A stretch of 64,000 nucleotides of DNA from Temnothorax longispinosus. Lineage: Eukaryota; Arthropoda; Insecta; Hymenoptera; Formicidae. Under the pieces are notes generated by a model. The model saw only the letters and a program-made list of their open reading frames with translations, did no database searches and had not been told where the DNA came from. Numbering within the stretch: the first letter of the stretch is position 1; each line of letters opens with the position of its first letter. The position numbers were made by a program, and so were the translations under genes. Positions 36,901 to 51,600 of the stretch are shown here, one piece after another. Location of the stretch: the NCBI RefSeq assembly GCF_030848805.1, contig NC_092361.1, forward strand, positions 1,302,001 through 1,366,000, in the 5' to 3' direction.

Positions 36901-38876
36901 ACGTGTCTCGGCGTACGTTGACATTCCCGAAGAAAGTTGCGCAGATCGAAGAATGCGGCTCTTCGTGACGGGAAAATTCCAGCTGAAATGCGGTAACATC
37001 CTTAAAAAGCCATTCAATCCGGGAATAATTAAAGACCGCCGAACGAGGGTAACGATGGCCTCGCGTGGATATCCATGTCGAAAAGGTAATTCCACTGCAC
37101 GCGAAGATGGGCTTCTCGGCGCCGGCGTCGAAAGTCAATAATGAGTGGGATTTGCGTCGACGACGTGTAATTTGACAAATTGCAGTCTCCGTAGTCGCGA
37201 ATGACCGCAATTCAAAGTGCAACCGTGAATATATATACGTAATTAGTTGAGGAAACGTTAATCGTTTCGCGTAATTGCAAAAATAATAAAGCGGTGTATC
37301 TTTACGACTTTGCCACTCTTGGTAAAATCCTCGTCAGATCTCTCTTCGAGTTTTCAGGCGCTGGCAAAAAGTTAGCTCGTAACTTGCGACGTCGCGAGAG
37401 AACGGAAGGTCGCAATTATTTTGCGTCATGTTGTTACTTCGAGGCAAATAACACTGCATTGACACTTGCATTAAAAACTTGTCTCATTTTTCACGTACAA
37501 TTGTGAAAGGCAAGACCGAGCGGCTAATACCTTATATACGCGAGCGAGACGGTATAGTTCAAAAAGTTTCGACGACTGCGTCGAATAGTAAGTGCGATAT
37601 TACTTGCGTCCCCATTTTACAACAAAGTGAAACACTCTGTTTCAGAAACTATACACTGAATACAAATGTTACCGCGCCTCTGTATTGTAACTCTTCCATA
37701 CTTTCCTCCTATTTCATACGCTCTCCTATAGACATCGCCTATAGTGCAGGATATCAACGTGCGTCGCGACATCACATATGCTCTTGGTGTACCGTAACAT
37801 CTTTAAATAGAGGATAATTTAAGAGAGAGCTGTGAAAGAATCGATTCGCTATTACCTGCGAACAGAGAAACTATAATACGAAAAAGTTTGATGCTAAATT
37901 GCTGAAATAACACCGCTACATTTCAAAAATCGAATTCAGGAAGAAATTTTGAAAAACTCGAAACGATAGGAACGCCGCGATTCGTCGTGTAAGTTTTGCG
38001 AGTTCGTAAAAACTTTCGGGTAAAAATATTGTTACGATTTCCATTAAGATGCCGTAAAATCGTTGTCTGATTTAAATCGCAAAACTTTACCGGAACGTAA
38101 AAAGGATGCGAAGGGGAAGCGTCCTATAATAAAGTACAAATGTAAAAGCTTAAAATCGATCTTCCTGACTAAAGAAGTCTTTCCTCCTCCGCGAGTATGA
38201 TATACGCGCTTTTTCTTCTTCCATGCAAGTTTAGCAAAAGAGAATTCTTTTAAATTTAAGCAAAGTAGAATTTATCGCGGATCGTTGGGAGAGGAAATGG
38301 GAAGAAATTCAAAAACGTTGAGACGTATCGGAGACAGCGGGGAGGCAGAACTTTCTTTAACTTTCGCCCCTTCGGTCGCGCACCTTCATCCTCCCCCCTT
38401 CCCCCCTGTGTGCAGCCCGCGCGTAATTAGTCGCGACGCGCGTTCCAATTACGAGACGCGACATCGACCCTAATGAGGCACTTGCGAGTAAGCTAGCAAG
38501 GGCTTTGACTAATTAAGTCCTAGGGCCGGCCCCCCTCCCTCCCCTCCTGTCCCTCTCTCCCGCCTGCCCTTCGCTCCTGCGGGTTTTTCCCTCCTGGACC
38601 TCCTTGTGCACACACGTGTGCGCAAACTTTTGCTCCCGTAATTTGAACAATCCGCCGGTCCAATATGTCAATTAGGGCGAGACAGAGCGGGCATTGTTTC
38701 GGCAAATAATACCCGCCGCCGGTTAATAAGGCGTCGTCAACGAAGCCGACCCTTTTAGCAACGTGAATTTTCCGAAGGGACTAATTTATCCTCGAATATT
38801 ACTTTCGGACGATCAGAGCTATCGGAAAATCTCTCTCTCTCTCTCTCCCCCTCCGTTTTCTTCCCTCCCTCTCCCC

Positions 38877-38881
<5 letters not shown>

Positions 38882-38937
<56 letters not shown>
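38882..38937. repeat. (CT)28 microsatellite
   Basis: A 56-bp uninterrupted CT run, preceded by a shorter CT tract from 38830 and C/T-rich sequence. The open frames across it are repeat translations. Confidence 0.95.
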
Positions 38938-38940
<3 letters not shown>

Positions 38941-41900
38941 CTTCCTTCACGTTCTATATATTGAAATTCTTGTTCTATTTCACAAATAACTCTATCGGAT
39001 TTCATAGTCTAGTCTACTATCATCATAGACTTCAGCAGATAACGCTTTCATAACTGTAACTAATCATCCATAAAAGGACAAGCTTGAGATCTATTCCAAA
39101 GATGCTGTTTTGTTCGCTAATATAACGCTATCAAGAAGCGAATCAATTAATGACTTATCGTTAGTGTATATAAGCGAGATAATATACGCGTTTCATATAT
39201 GTATACGGCGAAATGCCGGACTTTTAACCAGTCGAACATTGATCATCAAATTTCTACATTCGACTGTTATTCATCAAAGAATTTAAATAAAAAACTTTAT
39301 TTCGTACAACTCTTTCATTTAATCGACCAATTTGAAAACTATTCGCGCATTGACATTCCTTTCTTTATTTTCTCTTAAAAAAAAAAAGAATTTCATTTCA
39401 AATTTTAACGAAAACTCCAGTAGCTATATATGCCCATTAATTAGAAATACCGGCACATTTTCAACTTTTCTATTATCACTTCGCATTTTATTTCACAAGT
39501 ATCGACCGACGGATGGCGATTTCAACTTTTTAATTGGGGCTTCCCCTATTGAAAACTGTTAACGTTTCCTTTCACGATGGTCCTCGAGGATCGTGAAAAC
39601 ATTTTCTTCCGTTCCGTACGGCTCGATGCGCATTATTGTGTTCGCAATTATGATTCCGCCTGTTTCTAACGAACTTCCCGCCATGCGCGACTCGCGTGTC
39701 CAGCGAGGATTTTTACTCCGAAAAGTTAATCGGACCATCGAAATACGAAGTAACGGATACGAAGTAACCCATTTTGCGACGCGAGATGCGTCGTTGCCCG
39801 TCATAAATTCCGTCGTAAATCCTTCTCGGCCAAAAAGTTACATTTACGCCCGATGGGACATTAAAAGTTACCAGCGGTTTCGGTTTGAGGGCTTTTGAAC
39901 GTACTCCAGGAGAAGCGATAAATTCTATAATCCCCACTTTTATCTTCTTGAGCCATTTAGTTGGAATTGAATAGGTGGCTTTATACGCGCCTAGTTTCCA
40001 TATTTCAATTTGCAATTACGTAACAGAAATAACGTACGGAACGCTATTACGCTATTCACAAAGCATTTTTATACCTCCCGTTATTATTTCATTTCTCAAA
40101 GAAATTATAATGACGTGCAAAAATTACAAGGATAAATTGGTTTAAATGAAATATTCAACATAGTATTTCCTCGGATTTTCAATTTTTTTTTCTATGTTTC
40201 TATTCAAATTTGTTACAATTACTTTCCACAAATAATCTTACATATAATTTTATAACGTTATAATGTTTCAATGTTTATTATTTAATTATTTTTAATTAAT
40301 AACAATTTTTAACTATAATTAATAATTTTACAATTAATAATTTTTTAGTCATAATTATCACGAAGATAAATAGGTAAAAAAACATCGAAATTTTATTAAC
40401 TTCAATCATGTTTAATTACAACGAGGGGTTTCGCAATTTTTGATTATCCCGAGGCATTATACAGCATTCTGCGGCCGTTCTCTCTCTTTTTTTTTTTCTT
40501 TTTCTCCTCCTGTCGTGCGAAAGCGCCAACTCGCAACTCCTGACGAACGAGCCGCGAGTTTGGTCCATTTGGAAAATGAAGCCCGACCAAGCTGAGAGAG
40601 CGTCTGGGTTAGGAGATGGAAAAGCCCCCGGGAAACGGACGCGGAAATGTTAATTCACCTGTATTGCGTGCACCGCCGCATGATCGATCCGCAAATATTT
40701 GGAAATCACGCGAGCCGCTAAATCGTTTAGCGCGGTTATTTAGACTCTCAATCGGGACGGTGGGCAGGGATCAGTTTTTGCGAAATGTCATCGTGATTTA
40801 TCGATAATGCCGGTTGTAGCGATGGTTTCGGTTTCGCGAATGCCGGAAAGTGCTTTCGGCGAGAAAACGGAACACAAAACGCCACATTCGATATATAGCG
40901 TAATAATTTTGCGACTCGCTCGATGCAACCCGCGGTTCGCAACTGTACAGAATCGGAACATTATATTGTCTGAATACTGATTCGGATGATTGACACAGCG
41001 TACCGATAAGTTAGATTAATTTAATTGAAAACTTGAGACGTTTCTGTGCATGCATTAGGAAGGGACATATTGTAATTTATATATTGTATATATTTCATAT
41101 CTCATCCTATAAAATAAAAGCTGCAAATAATTGACCATAGTTGCATTATTCAAATGATTAAAATAAATTCGAGTATCAAATTGCTGATATAAAGTATTTA
41201 AATATCCGAATATTTGAAAATTTAATGCATCTGTGCTCTCTCTCTTATAATTCTGATGTAACATACTACGAAATAATGATATAAAATCTAAAGTTACATC
41301 AATCGCATCAGGCTTTCCGCAGTAAAGATAAAAATCATGTAGGATACTCAAAAAGAAATGCAAATGTCTCATGAAGGATAAGGACGAAAGAGAGAATGGA
41401 GAAAGGACGAAAGAGAGAGAGAGAGAACGGAGGTAGATAGTGAGTTTTCCTCAAATTGCCGAGCGAGACTTATCATTCTTCTCTCTTTACCTATAGCTCT
41501 CTTTCCTTCCTTCGCCCTGTTTCGAGGTGTACATGTGTGCGTACACCTTTTATTGGACGAGAGAAACTCGTAAACTGCCGGAACTGAGCACTGGCCAGGG
41601 AACACGATCTCTGCTTGCCATCATCTCTTCGACCGTGGAAACTGCAACCGTTTTCGGAGTTATTTCTACATTTCGGGAGCAAACGCGCGTTCTGACGTTC
41701 TCGCGTTTTAGGTGCTTTTTCTAAAGTTATCCCGCCGGCGCATGAAATCACTAATTATCCGGAAACGAAATGTGGCCAAATACGAAGAGCAAAAAGTAAC
41801 TACCGCTCGATTAAGATATGGAAACCATCAATCCATCGGATTAGCTAATGAAATGCTAATTCCTTTCCGAATATTATCCCACAATTCAAATTTAAACGAC

Positions 41901-42487
41901 GTTTTACCGTTAAGTCTGATAGACAGCATAGTAAAATATATTTTTTAAATTAAAAGTACTACCATATTAATACACTAAAAATATTAATATACAAATTTTT
42001 CAACATTTTTAAAGATTAGATGATTTAGACTTCCATTCAGTACTGCAGCAAAACTCAAGAATCCTCGATTCCTTCTTGTTTCAAGATCAAAGTCTCATTT
42101 TAACGAAGCACAATGCAGTTCTGCATCAGTGTAAAATACAAACAGCCTCGATGAAGGTCTCAAGACTTCGTAGACTTCCGTACGGTCGGGCTACATTAAC
42201 GAAAACAAATCGTGCTTCCCCTTCAACGTTGCATACTGTTCGGTGCCTCGGCTACTACGGCAGCGAGAGAGTCGCACTCGAAAACGCAGAAACGCCAAAA
42301 CACGAATTTGCTCTCAACGTCCGCGAATAACTCTGAAAGCCGTTGAAGCTTCGCGCGGACGAGGATCGATGCTAAGGTAACCGCGGCTTTCGGACGGCCG
42401 AACTAATTCTCGCCCACCGATTAATCACATTTCCGGCTGCTGCTCGCGCCCGGAATTATTATTCCGGAAAAGAGACCGATTCTACTT

Positions 42488-42516
42488 CCGTTCGTTCGTT
42501 CGTTCGTTCGTTCGTT
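42488..42516. repeat. (TTCG)n microsatellite
   Basis: About seven consecutive TTCG units. Confidence 0.93.
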
Positions 42517-43120
42517 TCCAAAGATCCCGAAGACCGGCATTTCCGAAATGCCTTCACGACGTCTCGAGAGAGACGAAAAAACATGACGCAGCACTGGATA
42601 ATACCGCGAAAGGGAATATCGACTCGTAATCTAACTTTCGTGAATCGCGCGGTTACTGTTTCGCCGTTTCCAGATGCGGCTATCCCGCGTCCCTTCATAT
42701 TGGAAAGTGTAGGAACACGGATTTGCTTTCGACCGGCACGAACGCTTGCTACTCGAAGCGACATCCCGATGACAAAGGAAAAGTTTCCCGATGCGGAACA
42801 AGCTTCCCCCGAACTGTCAGTTCATTGTTCGTGGTCAAGCGCGATCATTATTATTCACGATATATTCTGATCAGCGCACGCGGGAGCCGCCATAATTTTC
42901 GGCAAGTTTCAATTTTCGAAACTGCAGATGTGGAAAAATGTGCGCGCGATCGTCGCTTTCATTATCGCGGACAAACATAGACGTTATTTTCGTTTGCTCG
43001 CGAATTCCGAAAATGTAAAACCGAAATTGTGACCGCTTTCAATCTCTGATTCTGCATCAGCTCAATTTGCGAGATCTCGGGAATAATTTTTCAACCCAAA
43101 TTGGCCGCAGTTGTGAGAAT

Positions 43121-43163
43121 ACTTTTTTTTACGATGTAATTTATTTACGATGTAAAAAAAAGT
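43121..43163. repeat. 12-bp inverted repeat hairpin
   Basis: ACTTTTTTTTAC and GTAAAAAAAAGT flank a short spacer that itself contains two GATGTAA-like segments. Small foldback of unknown origin. Confidence 0.7.
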
Positions 43164-44538
43164 GCTTGTTTCTCCGTTAGAAATTAGATGAATTATTAAT
43201 GGATACGCTGTAAATATTGAGTTATCGAGGGATCGATAACATAATACGAACAATCCATTATCTCTCACATGAATTCACACAATGTTATTAGCGTTCTCTT
43301 ATTTTTGGCAAAGCTATTGAATAGTTTATTGAGTTGCATTAAATTTTACCTCGTAATCGATGAATAGTTTACGTATACTCATGTAACATTCACGTATGCC
43401 TATATGCATTTCGGAAAACTCGACAGAACATTTTTAATTAAATACAATAAATCATTAATAAAAGTAATACAGTTGAAGAAAAAATTTATGAAAAAAATAC
43501 AAATTGAGCCTTTACTCTCACGTACTTATCGGTTTATTATACAACGTACGTTCAACGTGCTGAAAATACAACTTTGCCATATATAACTTGTAAATTGTAT
43601 TACATTTGCATATTTGTTATTTCGGTTATGTATATTTTTTGCTAAACGCAAGCCGCTCCTATCGGCTGTTTATTTATGCTTTCTTGAACACTCATTACGA
43701 TATCAGCTCTCTCTTGCCGCGCTCGTTCGTTTAACAGATAAGCGGATAAATAATATTTACATAGAAATTTGCTCGTGCAGTTTAAAGCGCTGATTATAAT
43801 ATGAACGCGCGTTAATCGCTCCGACAAACGATTAATTATTAACGAACTGTTTATTGACATCGACAAAGGTATTTCCAGCAGAGCGATTCTGTCCATCGAA
43901 CTGCGAACGAGACGTCTTTTTTTTTTGCCACGCCACGGCTCGCTTTTTCTCCTGACAACCCTTTCGTAATACTGGCAAACGTTTCGTCGATATAGATCGA
44001 CGTATAACACCGAGGCGCGATAATTAATTAATCAAACCCTGATTGGCATGCTGATGTTATCGACCATTTAAAAAATTAACAGTTTAACGTCATAATCACA
44101 TCGTGTATTAACTCAACCGCGCGGTAATCAATTCTGGCCAAGAGAGCCATAATAGTTCAAGTCTGTATAATTCGAATTATTCCATCGACCGTGTAACAAT
44201 ACCGCGGCGACTTACAATGTAATTTTCCATGCACGGCGTATGGCGATAAGAAAAAGAGCGAAATTTTGTTTCGCGGGGATAAGCACAAAGTAGATATCAG
44301 TATTTTAATTCTCCCGTTACGAGAGGAGTAATAAAGTTACCCTGGCAATTTCCGTGCCGTATTTTAATTTTGTCTCTCATACATTTACAAAATTTATCAG
44401 TTTTCATATTTGCGGGTATTATTCAAGAAGATATGACGGTTTATAAGTATGAATTTACAGAAAAATCTGTGAAAATTAAATAGAAAAATATCACAACTAA
44501 TTATAGCTGGATCTTATTCCGTATTCGATATATAGATA

Positions 44539-44778
44539 CACGGAAAGAACGGTTTTTTGCTGGAGTATTTAAAAATTTAGCTAAATACAGATCTGAAAAT
44601 AATTTTGCACCATCAAAATAATTAGGTCGCTAAAGTATGATGATAATGCTATAAAAAAATTTGATATTTTAGCAGTCAGTTTGAGTGTTCTACATAATTA
44701 TTTTAATGGTGCAACAAAATTATTTTCGGATCTGTATCTAGCTTTTTTAGATACTTCAGCAAAACCGTTCTTTCCGTG
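44539..44778. mobile_element. 240-bp TA-flanked mariner-like MITE
   Basis: The ends CACGGAAAGAACGGTTTT and their inverted copy are flanked by TA (44537-44538, 44779-44780). The inverted arms extend about 90 bp, sharing AGTAT-TAAAAA, ATACAGATC, GAAAATAATTTTG and CACCATCAAAATAATTA-like blocks. No coding capacity. The CAC-G/A-GAAA start resembles the ends of the 17036 element. Confidence 0.9.
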
Positions 44779-47700
44779 TATCTTTCTGCTTTAATCTTGT
44801 TGTCAATATAAGTGTTATACTGTGAACAGGATTAATAGGTTTTGTGCTCCAAAATTAAATCAAATGTTTTTAAAATATAGATCTTGTACTTTTCCTATTG
44901 AATCCTCTACTACAGCACGTAATACATGACAACTTTTCAAAACGGCTTTTACGATTATCCTGATGGAAACGATAATTGATAAAAATCACCAGTAGCGCGT
45001 AGTAGAATAAATTAAAAATCGTAATGTGATTTTATATAGCAAAGAGCGTATAGCAATTTAATGAAAAATTTAAGCAAGACAATGATAATGTAATCTGGTG
45101 GAGTGCCCCGCTAGTCAGAACCATCTTGAACTGTGCTGTAGACGGTTACGTGGATGGACGCTAATCGATATCGCGTGAAACGCCACTTCTCCAATCACTC
45201 TAGGATACAGGAAACGTGGGCGGAAAAACGAACGGTTATACAGCGCGCGATATCGCAATAACAAAAGCATGTACCGCGAAGTGCATCGTGTTTGCAAATG
45301 ATTAGTCGGCGCGCATGCACGACATCGGCGGGTTACGTCGCATCGCAATTTAATGCAGGCTGTCGAGCTTGTAAGCTCGTCGTTCAATTACGCGGCGATG
45401 CCTAAAAAATGGTATCGATTATGTGTGTACAACGCAATTCAATATCCCAATGATGACGGTGTAGTCCATTTTACCTTTGTATGTTCCGGACTTGTTCGCG
45501 GAGGATGTTCGCACTAAAGCAAATTAGATTACACCGCCGCGTTGCGCCGGCCATCGAGTTTCATCATATTTCACCGCGGGCACCGGGGGAACACAGAAGT
45601 TATACCGTGTGAAAAATGTCACGCACGAAGAAACGGTTCCGGGGAGGGCGGACCGTAAGCGATATGACGAATTTCTTCATGAATTTCTAACTCGGAGGAA
45701 GGGAGCGCTCTGTCTTCGTCCACTTATCGGGGTCGGCGGTACGAGTGCGAAATGCGTTAACATATTGGATTACTTGTCGAAACTAAGCGGTATATCAGTC
45801 TAACCGCGCCGTGTTTGACCTATTTTCCTCCGTCGAATTCGTGGCGAAACCCGCTATCGATCGTGACTCTCTTCAGCGACGAGCCCGATTCGATGCACGC
45901 GTGCAGCGGATAACAATATCAGAGATCGGAGGCTGGCACACGATGACGTGTGCAAGCGTGTGTGGAATCATCGCGTTTGGTAAACGTAAAGCAGTTCTCG
46001 CTTGGTTGCTGACGATCAACTTGAATACGTTATTTCCAGCAAAGGAATAACGCACGTGAAAAATAAATAAACGAAAAGTGAATTATTAATTATACTCTGG
46101 TACGTTTATTCGCTGCATACATTTTATATGTCCGGGCAAATGAAGGCACCTATATATTTTAAACATCGTCTTCATTGAATATGCAAGCACTTTCTGTATT
46201 TTGTATATAATACTGGAAAATATATTAACGAGGTCGTAAAATTTGAGAATGCTTGCCTTACTGATCGCTGAATATTATCGCATTTGAAAACTGTGAAGTT
46301 CAAAGGGGAGTAGATATATGAACAAAATGCCTTAAACGAAAAGTTTGAAATAAAAAGTGGGCCAAATCCATAATGTCTTTTTTAAAACGCGAAGAGTTTT
46401 AGATAAAGTAGACCGTGTAAATTATGGACTTAGCTCGCTTTTGTTCCGAGTCCATTAAATGTCCCAGGATGATCCTTCGGGGAAAATCTCTGAAGCCACT
46501 CGTTTCGAAAGAGAGAGAGAGAGAAATGCCTCTGTAGAACTGCATTAGACTCAACCGAGTGACTCAACTTCCGGCGACGCACGTACGCGCAATAACTGAC
46601 TCGTGTGAACAATCCCCGCCCGGCAAAGTCGGAGATACGAAGTCCCGTCCCGTCGATTCCTCGATCCGTCGCTCTCTATCGGCGACCGACATATCGCAGC
46701 GCGCGTCACTCGAGCGACAAATTCGCGCGGATGTTCCTCTTTAAGCGCGCCGCACTCTCGATACGCCGCGCGCTGGTAGTGAGTGCCCCGGCATGGCACT
46801 CGGGGTGATGCCAGTCGAATCGACGCGGGAATGATCGCGCGGGTGCATCACTCGAGGAACGAATGCCCATCGCGGGCGTCCACGCGGGCCTCTATAGGCG
46901 ACCTCGTAATTAATCGTCGCCCATAGATCAACCGTCGCCGTCGACTCGCCCGAATATTGACGCGCTGCTGGAAAAATAGCCGCTACCATTAACGCTGAAT
47001 GCGTTACTAACGCTCGCTACATCATGTAACGAGCAATCGACAAATGCGCCACACGCGCGCCCATGTATCTCGCTCAACCCCTTTATGCCGTTGTCACTCC
47101 AATGCGTCTCTACCGATTAAGCACTTTGTATTGTTAATATCGCGTCGAATGATAATTTTCGTGTCGATGTATTTCTCAATAATTCGGAAAATTTACGCTC
47201 TCCCATACGATAAAGGAAGAATGTTTCATATATTTCATATATTTAATATATTTTTTTTAGAATATATACACCGCCGCTTGAATTAAAAGTGGAATTCAAG
47301 CTTTTGGATAATCCGATAAAAATTCCTTTACTCCCATATTTTTTATCCCTATATTTAGTTGCTCGTATATACGATATAAGATGCGAAAAAAAGAATTCGC
47401 GCCATCACACAAGAATGAAAAATGCAAATTAAACTGATAGAGGCGTACCGACCTGTATTGTCGTCACATATTTGGCATTGATTACGGCAAAGGTATTACG
47501 AGTTTTATCTATTTAACGTTAGGATTACTTCCAGTGTAACGACGAGCACCTGCGGGGTCGATTTGCATCGTGCGGATCCAATTATTGCGCCCGTCAGAAT
47601 GTGCTTTTCGATGGCAAATATTCGTGCCAATTGCAACAATATTTTAACGGCATATCCCGATGGCGCGCGCTCGTTATCGCCCGCGTGTCGGCGCTTACAA

Positions 47701-48639
47701 TTTAATAAACTTCGGTTTTATTTATACGACAATACGCCCGTTGATTTTACCAGCGCGGCGTAAATAAGAGGCGAACCTGCGGCGAGATCGATCCTAGAAC
47801 CTTTGATTCCCCGGCGACCTCACCGACGGGCAAAAGCTCTAAAGCAACTGAAATTGCCTTTGGCGACTCGTGATTCATTACGCGAGTAGTTGCGGATTAT
47901 GATGGCGTAGAAGCAACATCGATTACAGTCAAAGAAACAAAGGGATATAAGCAAGGGAATAAGCAGGATATGAGAATTGTTTACGCAAAGATTATACGTG
48001 TATAATCATCTCACAATATCCTCTGCAGGGCATATTATTTAAGGAACAATTATAATAATTGTTAGGAATTACTTCTCTCTCTTCGTGTTTTCAAAATAAT
48101 TACTCATTGCGCGTAACAATTAAATATTTCACGACGTACAACTTTTCGAAGCTCTTTGATGCTCTAAAGTAGCTTCGCAAGTATACAAAATAAGTAAATC
48201 GGCTGCAGGAATAGAATTTAAGAGAGATATGTGGTGCGTAACGATCGTTAAAATGCTATTTCACTGGAAAATTCCTCCAAAAATCTCTCTCAATAAGTTA
48301 CATAAATCTTGATCTCGTAGCGAAGTAATATAACGTAATCATTTTTCACGTTGACAGTGCGGACCATAAAATACCCTCCCGATTAAATCTCACGATGCTC
48401 GTTCGCCGCGCGCGCGCCGGAAATACTGTTCCTCCCGGGCGGTGATAAAGTCATTAATGGCTATGTATCTTGCTTTCCCTAATGAATAATGCGGACATGT
48501 AAATAGGATTGTGTGAAACCTGGTACAGTTTAGTTCCTAATTGTGAGGATCGCGTTAGCGCGTCGCGTTGCAGGATTTATATAAGCTTAAATTCTTGCGC
48601 CGGATAATATCTATGTCAGACATTTTATACATATATATT

Positions 48640-48643
<4 letters not shown>

Positions 48644-48678
<35 letters not shown>

Positions 48679-48681
48679 GTG
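48644..48681. repeat. (TG)n microsatellite
   Basis: About 14 TG units followed by an interrupted GCGTGTGTGCG tail. Confidence 0.93.
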
Positions 48682-51600
48682 CGGATAATACTAATGATAC
48701 ACTTTAGAAATTTCTACGAGAGGAATTTTTAATTGACTTCTCTCAGCGCACTGCTTGTTAAAATAGCCCAAGGTGAATTCTTCGCTTAAACAAATTTCTT
48801 AACTGCCAAGCTGTTTGATATAGAAAATTAAAAAGCTTAAGAAGGTTAAAGAACTCTATATTACTCGCAATGTAGCTAGACAGAATTTAAGAGACGGAAA
48901 ATATCGAAAAATGAACAAAAAGAAATTAAAGTCATTTTCAATTAGCACAAACTAATATATGGAGTTCACGTTGCACGCGCAAACGTTGAACCGCGCAGAT
49001 TATAATTGTCTACGAAATTCCGATCCGAATACAATTTAGTATTCGGAATTTCTCTATTTGATCGACTTGCGTTGATCTTTCTTTTGTCTCGCGCAATCCG
49101 CATAGAAACGACGTGCTCTCCCCCGGTTTTCCGCGACTCATTGATCGGGTCATTAGCGTCCGCGAGTTTTATTCTCCTCCGAATGCGGCAGGGATATAAC
49201 GTTAACTTTAGCCGACACACGTAGTGTGCGCGATCATTGCGCATGCACGACGACGCGGCGCGGTGCGGTGCAGCACGACCGGTGGCCGATTATTATCGCG
49301 ATTATCATAATTACGATAATTATGTAGCTTCTGCGTCCGTAATAAAGCGTCGCCCCGCTATGCCAGAGGCACGGGAATGCGCATAAAGGTAATCCCAATT
49401 TCTCCGGCTTCTCGTCCTCGTTAATGCGCCCGGGAGATAGAAGCGACTTATTGGACAAAAGCGCCGCGCGTTTGCCTCGCGTACACGCTTAGCATTTGCC
49501 GCGGCAGCGTTAGCTAAATTCTACCTGTTGTGCGAGACATCGCTAAAATTTGTTTATTGTTAGAATTCAGCCAGTCGTGAATTAAAAGTAAAATGTCTCG
49601 ATCTCCCTCGATTATTGTTACAGTTGAGTGGCGAAAGGAAATTACGAGATTTATTCTTCAATAAGCAGTAATTTGGAATAATATATATTTTATACGTCGT
49701 AATATTTTACTGACAATTGAATTATGATATTATTGTTCTTTTCATTTCCAATATTATTTTTAATAGAAACACCCGCCGGCTTCTTTCGCATTTTTAAAAG
49801 CTATGCGTATCGATGGTGTGTCATTTTTCATCTTGTTTGTTTTACGAGAGCTCGCTCGCGTGTCACGTATGTGGTATAAATAAACGGACAGAAAAAAAAG
49901 AAAAAGAAAGGGGGAGAGAGAGAGAGAGAGAAAGCAGCATGTGGTCCTGCAAACAAATCCAGTTTGGAGAACAACAAATTTATTAATGCTTTCTGCAAGA
50001 TTACGTACCGAGCTCGACAATTCACATACATAGCTCGTATATGCGGTCATTTTGACTTTTGTACATACATATATTGTATATATGTATACGCTCGCGCATT
50101 ATACACAAGCAAACGCGCACGGTGCCTTGCTTCGCCTAACGAGCATCCAGATAAAACACCTAAAACGTCGTCAGGATTAATTAAACAATTAAAGCGCGTA
50201 ATTATGCCGAGCTGTCGGTCCGCCCGCGTGACCGCTCGTACGTAAGAACGACGGCGGATTACCCGAACGGAGCGTTCTGTTAAAACATCAGAGCGGAAGT
50301 ATCTCGCACTGCGCACACAGCGTGGAGAGGACCGTGTTGCGCTACGAAGAACGGGGAAACGAGCGCGCGAAACATAAAGTGAGCTCGGATTTTATAGGCG
50401 CGAGATAGGGACGACTCGCTATGGACGCGATCGAACGAATATGTTTAATTGCCGTAATCGGTATCAAAACAGAAAAAATCTCTAGGTATATGTCTCTGAT
50501 ATCGGGACGAAATCAGTAACGCGCAAAGTGTCAATCTCATCTCTGGCGATACATGTATATAATAAATATATTATATAATTTTTAAACTAGATAAACTAGA
50601 TTTAATTTTTATTTTATATATAGATATATGATAAAAATTAAACTCTAAATATATATGTACATTATCTGGTTTATCTAGTTTAATTCTTTTATCGGTGTTA
50701 CTGGCAGTTCGACAAAATCGATATCTTTGTCGTTATCATGTAATCGAGGGGGCTAATACGACTCATCATTGCTCACGTGTGCGTATTTGCTTTTTCTTCC
50801 TTTGACTCGCTGATCTTTTTCTATTTTCGCGCCCCACGAGACTACGTTGTATCTTCTTCTTGGTTAAACGTTCGACGGAATTGATACATCGACGGCGGAT
50901 CGAGGCACCGAGTGAAAAAAGGCAACACAGGGTTCGATGCGTGCCTGCGTGTGCGTATACTAAGAGATCACCCTGCAAAGTTTTTCTCACGGGACACCGC
51001 ATCGGCCACACTCCCCCGAGACATCGAGCATTCTCTTCGCCTCTGGGTGTGTGCGCGCGTGTATATACGTACAATCACTCCAATCACGAGCCATACATCA
51101 GTTCGCGCCGCGCGCCGCGCCGGTGACGAGGATGAGAAAAAACCGGCTGGAGTGGAAGGGGTCGAAGGGAAAGAAGGATCCCGATTGTAAAAGTCCCGCG
51201 GGAACGAAAGACGAGCACGCGGCGTAGTACTCCTGCTTCGCGCTAAGTGATAGATCGCGAGGACTACTACGTCAGTGGCCCCCGCCGTTGTCCTCCTTCT
51301 CTTGTCGGCAAGAATGATGAGAGGAAAGTTGTGCTGGCCGAATGGACAGAATATATTTATTCCCGCTGAGTGGCGCGTGAATCCCGCTGCCCCTGATGTT
51401 TCCATTTTTTCCATGTCTCTTTTCTTCTTTTTTTTTTTTAATAGCACGGAACATTCGTGATTAATTACACTTTTATAATAAATATACTACATCTCACTTC
51501 CCTTCTGGGAAATGCATCATGATTTATTTTCGTCTGCAGTTAATTGTAGTCTCGCGACGGCGGGAGTGTCTTACGAACAATCCCGAAAATGTCGCGGAAT

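Noticed and set aside
41055..41372. 105-codon minus-strand frame with more protein-like composition
   Set aside because: Aromatic-rich translation reflects AT-rich DNA. I recognise no family and see no good splice context; a degraded transposon fragment cannot be excluded.
50584..50690. Partial inverted repeat around CTAGATAAACTAG / GGTTTATCTAGTTTA
   Set aside because: Very AT-rich with unequal arms and no clear flanking duplication; not distinguishable from chance palindromes.
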